Assembly (NCBI GenBank): GCA_035529435.1
Contig: DATKWS010000188.1
Span: 1-7,246 of the forward strand
Length of the DNA stretch: 7,246 nucleotides
Direction: 5' to 3'
Source: DATKWS01 sp035529435
GTDB lineage: Bacteria; Krumholzibacteriota; Krumholzibacteriia; Krumholzibacteriales; Krumholzibacteriaceae
A program made the translations under genes and the position numbers. How positions within the stretch are numbered: position 1 is the stretch's first letter; every line of letters begins with the position of its first letter. Shown here in pieces: positions 5,368 to 7,246 of this stretch. The notes beneath the pieces are model-generated. The model did not search any database. It was not told where the DNA came from and saw only the letters and a list, made by a program, of their open reading frames with translations.

Positions 5368-7246
5368 CGAATAATTACGAACTTCCCGACCGTTCGTGGG
5401 AACCTGCCGTCCTCGGGATCCACGCTGAACAGGTAAACGCCGCTCGTCACCTCCTGGCCGTTTCTCGAGAGCAGATCCCACTTCTGGGTGCCGTTCCCGT
5501 TGCTTCCATCGTGGAGAAGCACCTGAACGATGTCGCCCGAAATCGTGTAGATGCGCACGGTACTGCGGCATCGCGGGAGGTTGTGAAATTCGCATTTTAT
5601 CCCCGTCGGATCGCTGTTGTTCGGACTCAGGCGCCACGGCTCGACGTTCTCCGTCGTAACCGGGTTCGGCACGACGTAGACATTGCTCTCCTCGAATTCA
5701 TCGGCTTCCTGTGCCCTGGAAACGGGGGTTATGTATTTGAAATTCGAGGCGGGTGAATTGAACCGGCCGATAGTGGACGGCTTCCCTCCGCTGAGAACAT
5801 GATCGTAGGCGATGACCGAGTAAAAGTAGTGCAGGCCGTTCTTGACACCGGAATCGACGAACTTGTAGTACTGTTTTCCCCCGTCAAATCCGAGGCCGAA
5901 CCGGGCGAGCGCTTCAATCGTGTCGCACACCTCATCGCTCAGCTCGGGCGGGCAGGGCACCCTGTCGAGCGGGGCATCCTGGAGGATTTGGGTAAACTGA
6001 TTGATATACTGTTGCTTGCCGGGCATATCGGCAAGCGGTTCGTACATCCAACCCCCGTTCTCGAAGGGGTACTTGAAATTGATATTGGGAGAGACTCCGT
6101 TGATGAGATCCCGAATCGCGAGCATGTGCCACAGGCTGGCAGTCGGGCCGCTCAGAGTCGTCGTGCCGTACGGCCGGTGCCAGTCGTCGGCCCGCCAGAT
6201 CTGGTACCCCTCGAAATCGTACTGGAGCGATATTGGATCGCGGACGGTTTCGCTGAAATTGTCCCACAGCACCGTGACCGCACAATCCTGTGGGACGAGC
6301 CTGATGTTGGGCGGGGGCGGGGCCGATCCGGTGATCCAGTTGAGACGCGTCTCCTCGCCCTTGACTCCCGTCACGTACCGGCTCTTATCGATCCCCGGCG
6401 GCGTGTAACAGTCTGGATACTGCCAATTCCAGATCTCCTCTCTGCAGTCCCTGTTGGTCCAGGCGGTCTCCTTCGGTGCGATATCGTATACGACCGTCGG
6501 CATGTTGCACGGATCGGGCATGAAATCCTCAAACGGTCCGATGATCATCGTCTCACGTCCATCGATCCCCGTTTCAGTGTTCTCGTCGGCATCGAAGAAA
6601 CAGCCGTGGTATACGAGCGTGGCGGACGCCGTGTGATCGAGCATGTCTTCCAGACCCTCGCCGCAGACAAAGGCGAAATCGACGCATTGCGTCTGTCCGG
6701 GTTCGAGGAAGAACGGCCCGACCGAGAGGAGTATCTTGTAATCGTTGGCGGTCGTGCTGTTCTTGTCCTTCCTGCCCGATGAAAGCACCTCGTACCGTTC
6801 GTAATCATTGGTCGGCTCGCCGCCGTGTTCGAACGGCTGCAGGCCGCGAAAGATCCTGAACGTGCTGAGACGGCAGCTGCGGGTGCCCGGATCGAGGTAC
6901 CACTGGTAATCATATCCCTTGGCAGAGCCGTAGTATATCCACACGGGATACCCCAGCATGGCTATGCCGAAGTAGCCCGGCGTCCTTCCGTTGTCGCCGT
7001 CATTGTCGTACACGTACCCGACGTACAGGTTGACGGGAATTTCGGCATCATCCTTCTGGACGCACCAGATGCCCTCGAAAGAACCCACCTGGTCGTCCAT
7101 GTGGTAACTGCCGTATTCGCGGGGGCCTGCATCGACATCGGCGTATATCCCGATATAGACTCCATTCAGGTAATTCATGCTGGCGTTCGTCACGTAGTAG
7201 CGGACACCGATGAAGTCGTTCAGGCCGTCTTCACCCCACTGGTAGC
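5364..7246 (-). CDS. Secreted multidomain protein with FN3-like module and T9SS-type sorting domain (partial)
   Basis: The frame is open to the right edge, so the N-terminus is missing; about 627 residues are visible. Numbering here counts from the edge. The first 200 residues or so are a Tyr/Gly/Asp-rich beta domain of a type I do not recognise, ending in FFLEPGQT and VDFAFVCGEGLE. About 218-231 carries DADENTETGIDGRE, resembling an Asp-rich calcium loop. A proline stretch near 309 leads to a fibronectin-III-like module: VTVLWDNFSE and FEGYQIWRADDW come before an insert of about 100 residues, and the later strands read GVKNGLHYFYSVIAYD near 466-481. From about 521 the end is a FlgD-like / T9SS type A-like sorting domain: NVYVVPNP, STVRIYTISGD, WDLLSRNGQEVTSGVYLF and a final GKFVIIR. 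Established families with this end are secreted or surface-attached. The codon at 7193 is an internal GTG, not the start. It is tightly joined to the lipoprotein gene downstream. Confidence 0.88.
   Translation of the reverse strand, partial: YQWGEDGLNDFIGVRYYVTNASMNYLNGVYIGIYADVDAGPREYGSYHMDDQVGSFEGIWCVQKDDAEIPVNLYVGYVYDNDGDNGRTPGYFGIAMLGYPVWIYYGSAKGYDYQWYLDPGTRSCRLSTFRIFRGLQPFEHGGEPTNDYERYEVLSSGRKDKNSTTANDYKILLSVGPFFLEPGQTQCVDFAFVCGEGLEDMLDHTASATLVYHGCFFDADENTETGIDGRETMIIGPFEDFMPDPCNMPTVVYDIAPKETAWTNRDCREEIWNWQYPDCYTPPGIDKSRYVTGVKGEETRLNWITGSAPPPPNIRLVPQDCAVTVLWDNFSETVRDPISLQYDFEGYQIWRADDWHRPYGTTTLSGPTASLWHMLAIRDLINGVSPNINFKYPFENGGWMYEPLADMPGKQQYINQFTQILQDAPLDRVPCPPELSDEVCDTIEALARFGLGFDGGKQYYKFVDSGVKNGLHYFYSVIAYDHVLSGGKPSTIGRFNSPASNFKYITPVSRAQEADEFEESNVYVVPNPVTTENVEPWRLSPNNSDPTGIKCEFHNLPRCRSTVRIYTISGDIVQVLLHDGSNGNGTQKWDLLSRNGQEVTSGVYLFSVDPEDGRFPRTVGKFVIIR

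Noticed and set aside
4048..5436. A 462-codon open frame on the plus strand
   Set aside because: It lies fully antisense to the lipoprotein gene, and its product is rich in Arg, Val and Asp without any recognisable domain. A similar antisense frame exists opposite the paralogue (1509..2360). Both are explained by GC-rich codon use in the real genes.
5344..5637. Long N-terminal extension of lipoprotein copy 1 up to the in-frame ATG at 5637
   Set aside because: This stretch overlaps the conserved sorting domain of the upstream gene in another frame, is low-complexity Arg-rich, and would place 98 residues before a normal signal peptide.
5799..6782. Plus-strand open frame of 327 codons
   Set aside because: It is antisense to the secreted protein, whose domains and sorting signal are clear, and its own translation shows no recognisable domain.

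Overview
The window carries four genes, all read from the minus strand, in a GC-rich sequence. I see no RNA genes, insertion sequences, CRISPR arrays or phage genes. The content suggests an uncultivated-type Gram-negative of the FCB superphylum (the Krumholzibacteriota, Eisenbacteria and Latescibacterota kind). The evidence is a secreted multidomain protein ending in a FlgD-like / type IX secretion (T9SS)-type C-terminal sorting domain, two large lipoproteins with Ig-like repeats, and a glycine-zipper lipoprotein that looks like the front of an OmpA-family protein. The lineage is an inference from protein style, not a database result.

Layout in transcription order (right to left). 7246..5364 is the C-terminal 627 residues or so of a large secreted protein; its start lies outside the window. 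It has a split fibronectin-III-like module and a C-terminal sorting domain. 5343..3094 follows almost directly, with a possible ATGA overlap, and encodes a 749-residue lipoprotein. Next comes a 139-base AT-rich gap with a good sigma70-like promoter and an 11-bp tandem repeat. 2954..546 is a second lipoprotein, a paralogue of the first: by hand count 334 of 450 consecutive ungapped positions are identical. After a 237-base spacer with another candidate promoter, 308..1 encodes the N-terminal 102 residues of a glycine-zipper lipoprotein.

All four products appear to be exported: one probable T9SS-type substrate and three lipoproteins. The paralogous pair combines three Ig-like domains with a C-terminal alpha/beta domain that I read as class I glutamine amidotransferase-like (ThuA/flavodoxin-like), containing seven conserved cysteines. 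I cannot assign a biochemical function to them. The most useful leads are this duplicated lipoprotein family beside a sorting-domain protein, the conserved cysteines, and the missing conventional start codon near the signal peptide of the second copy.
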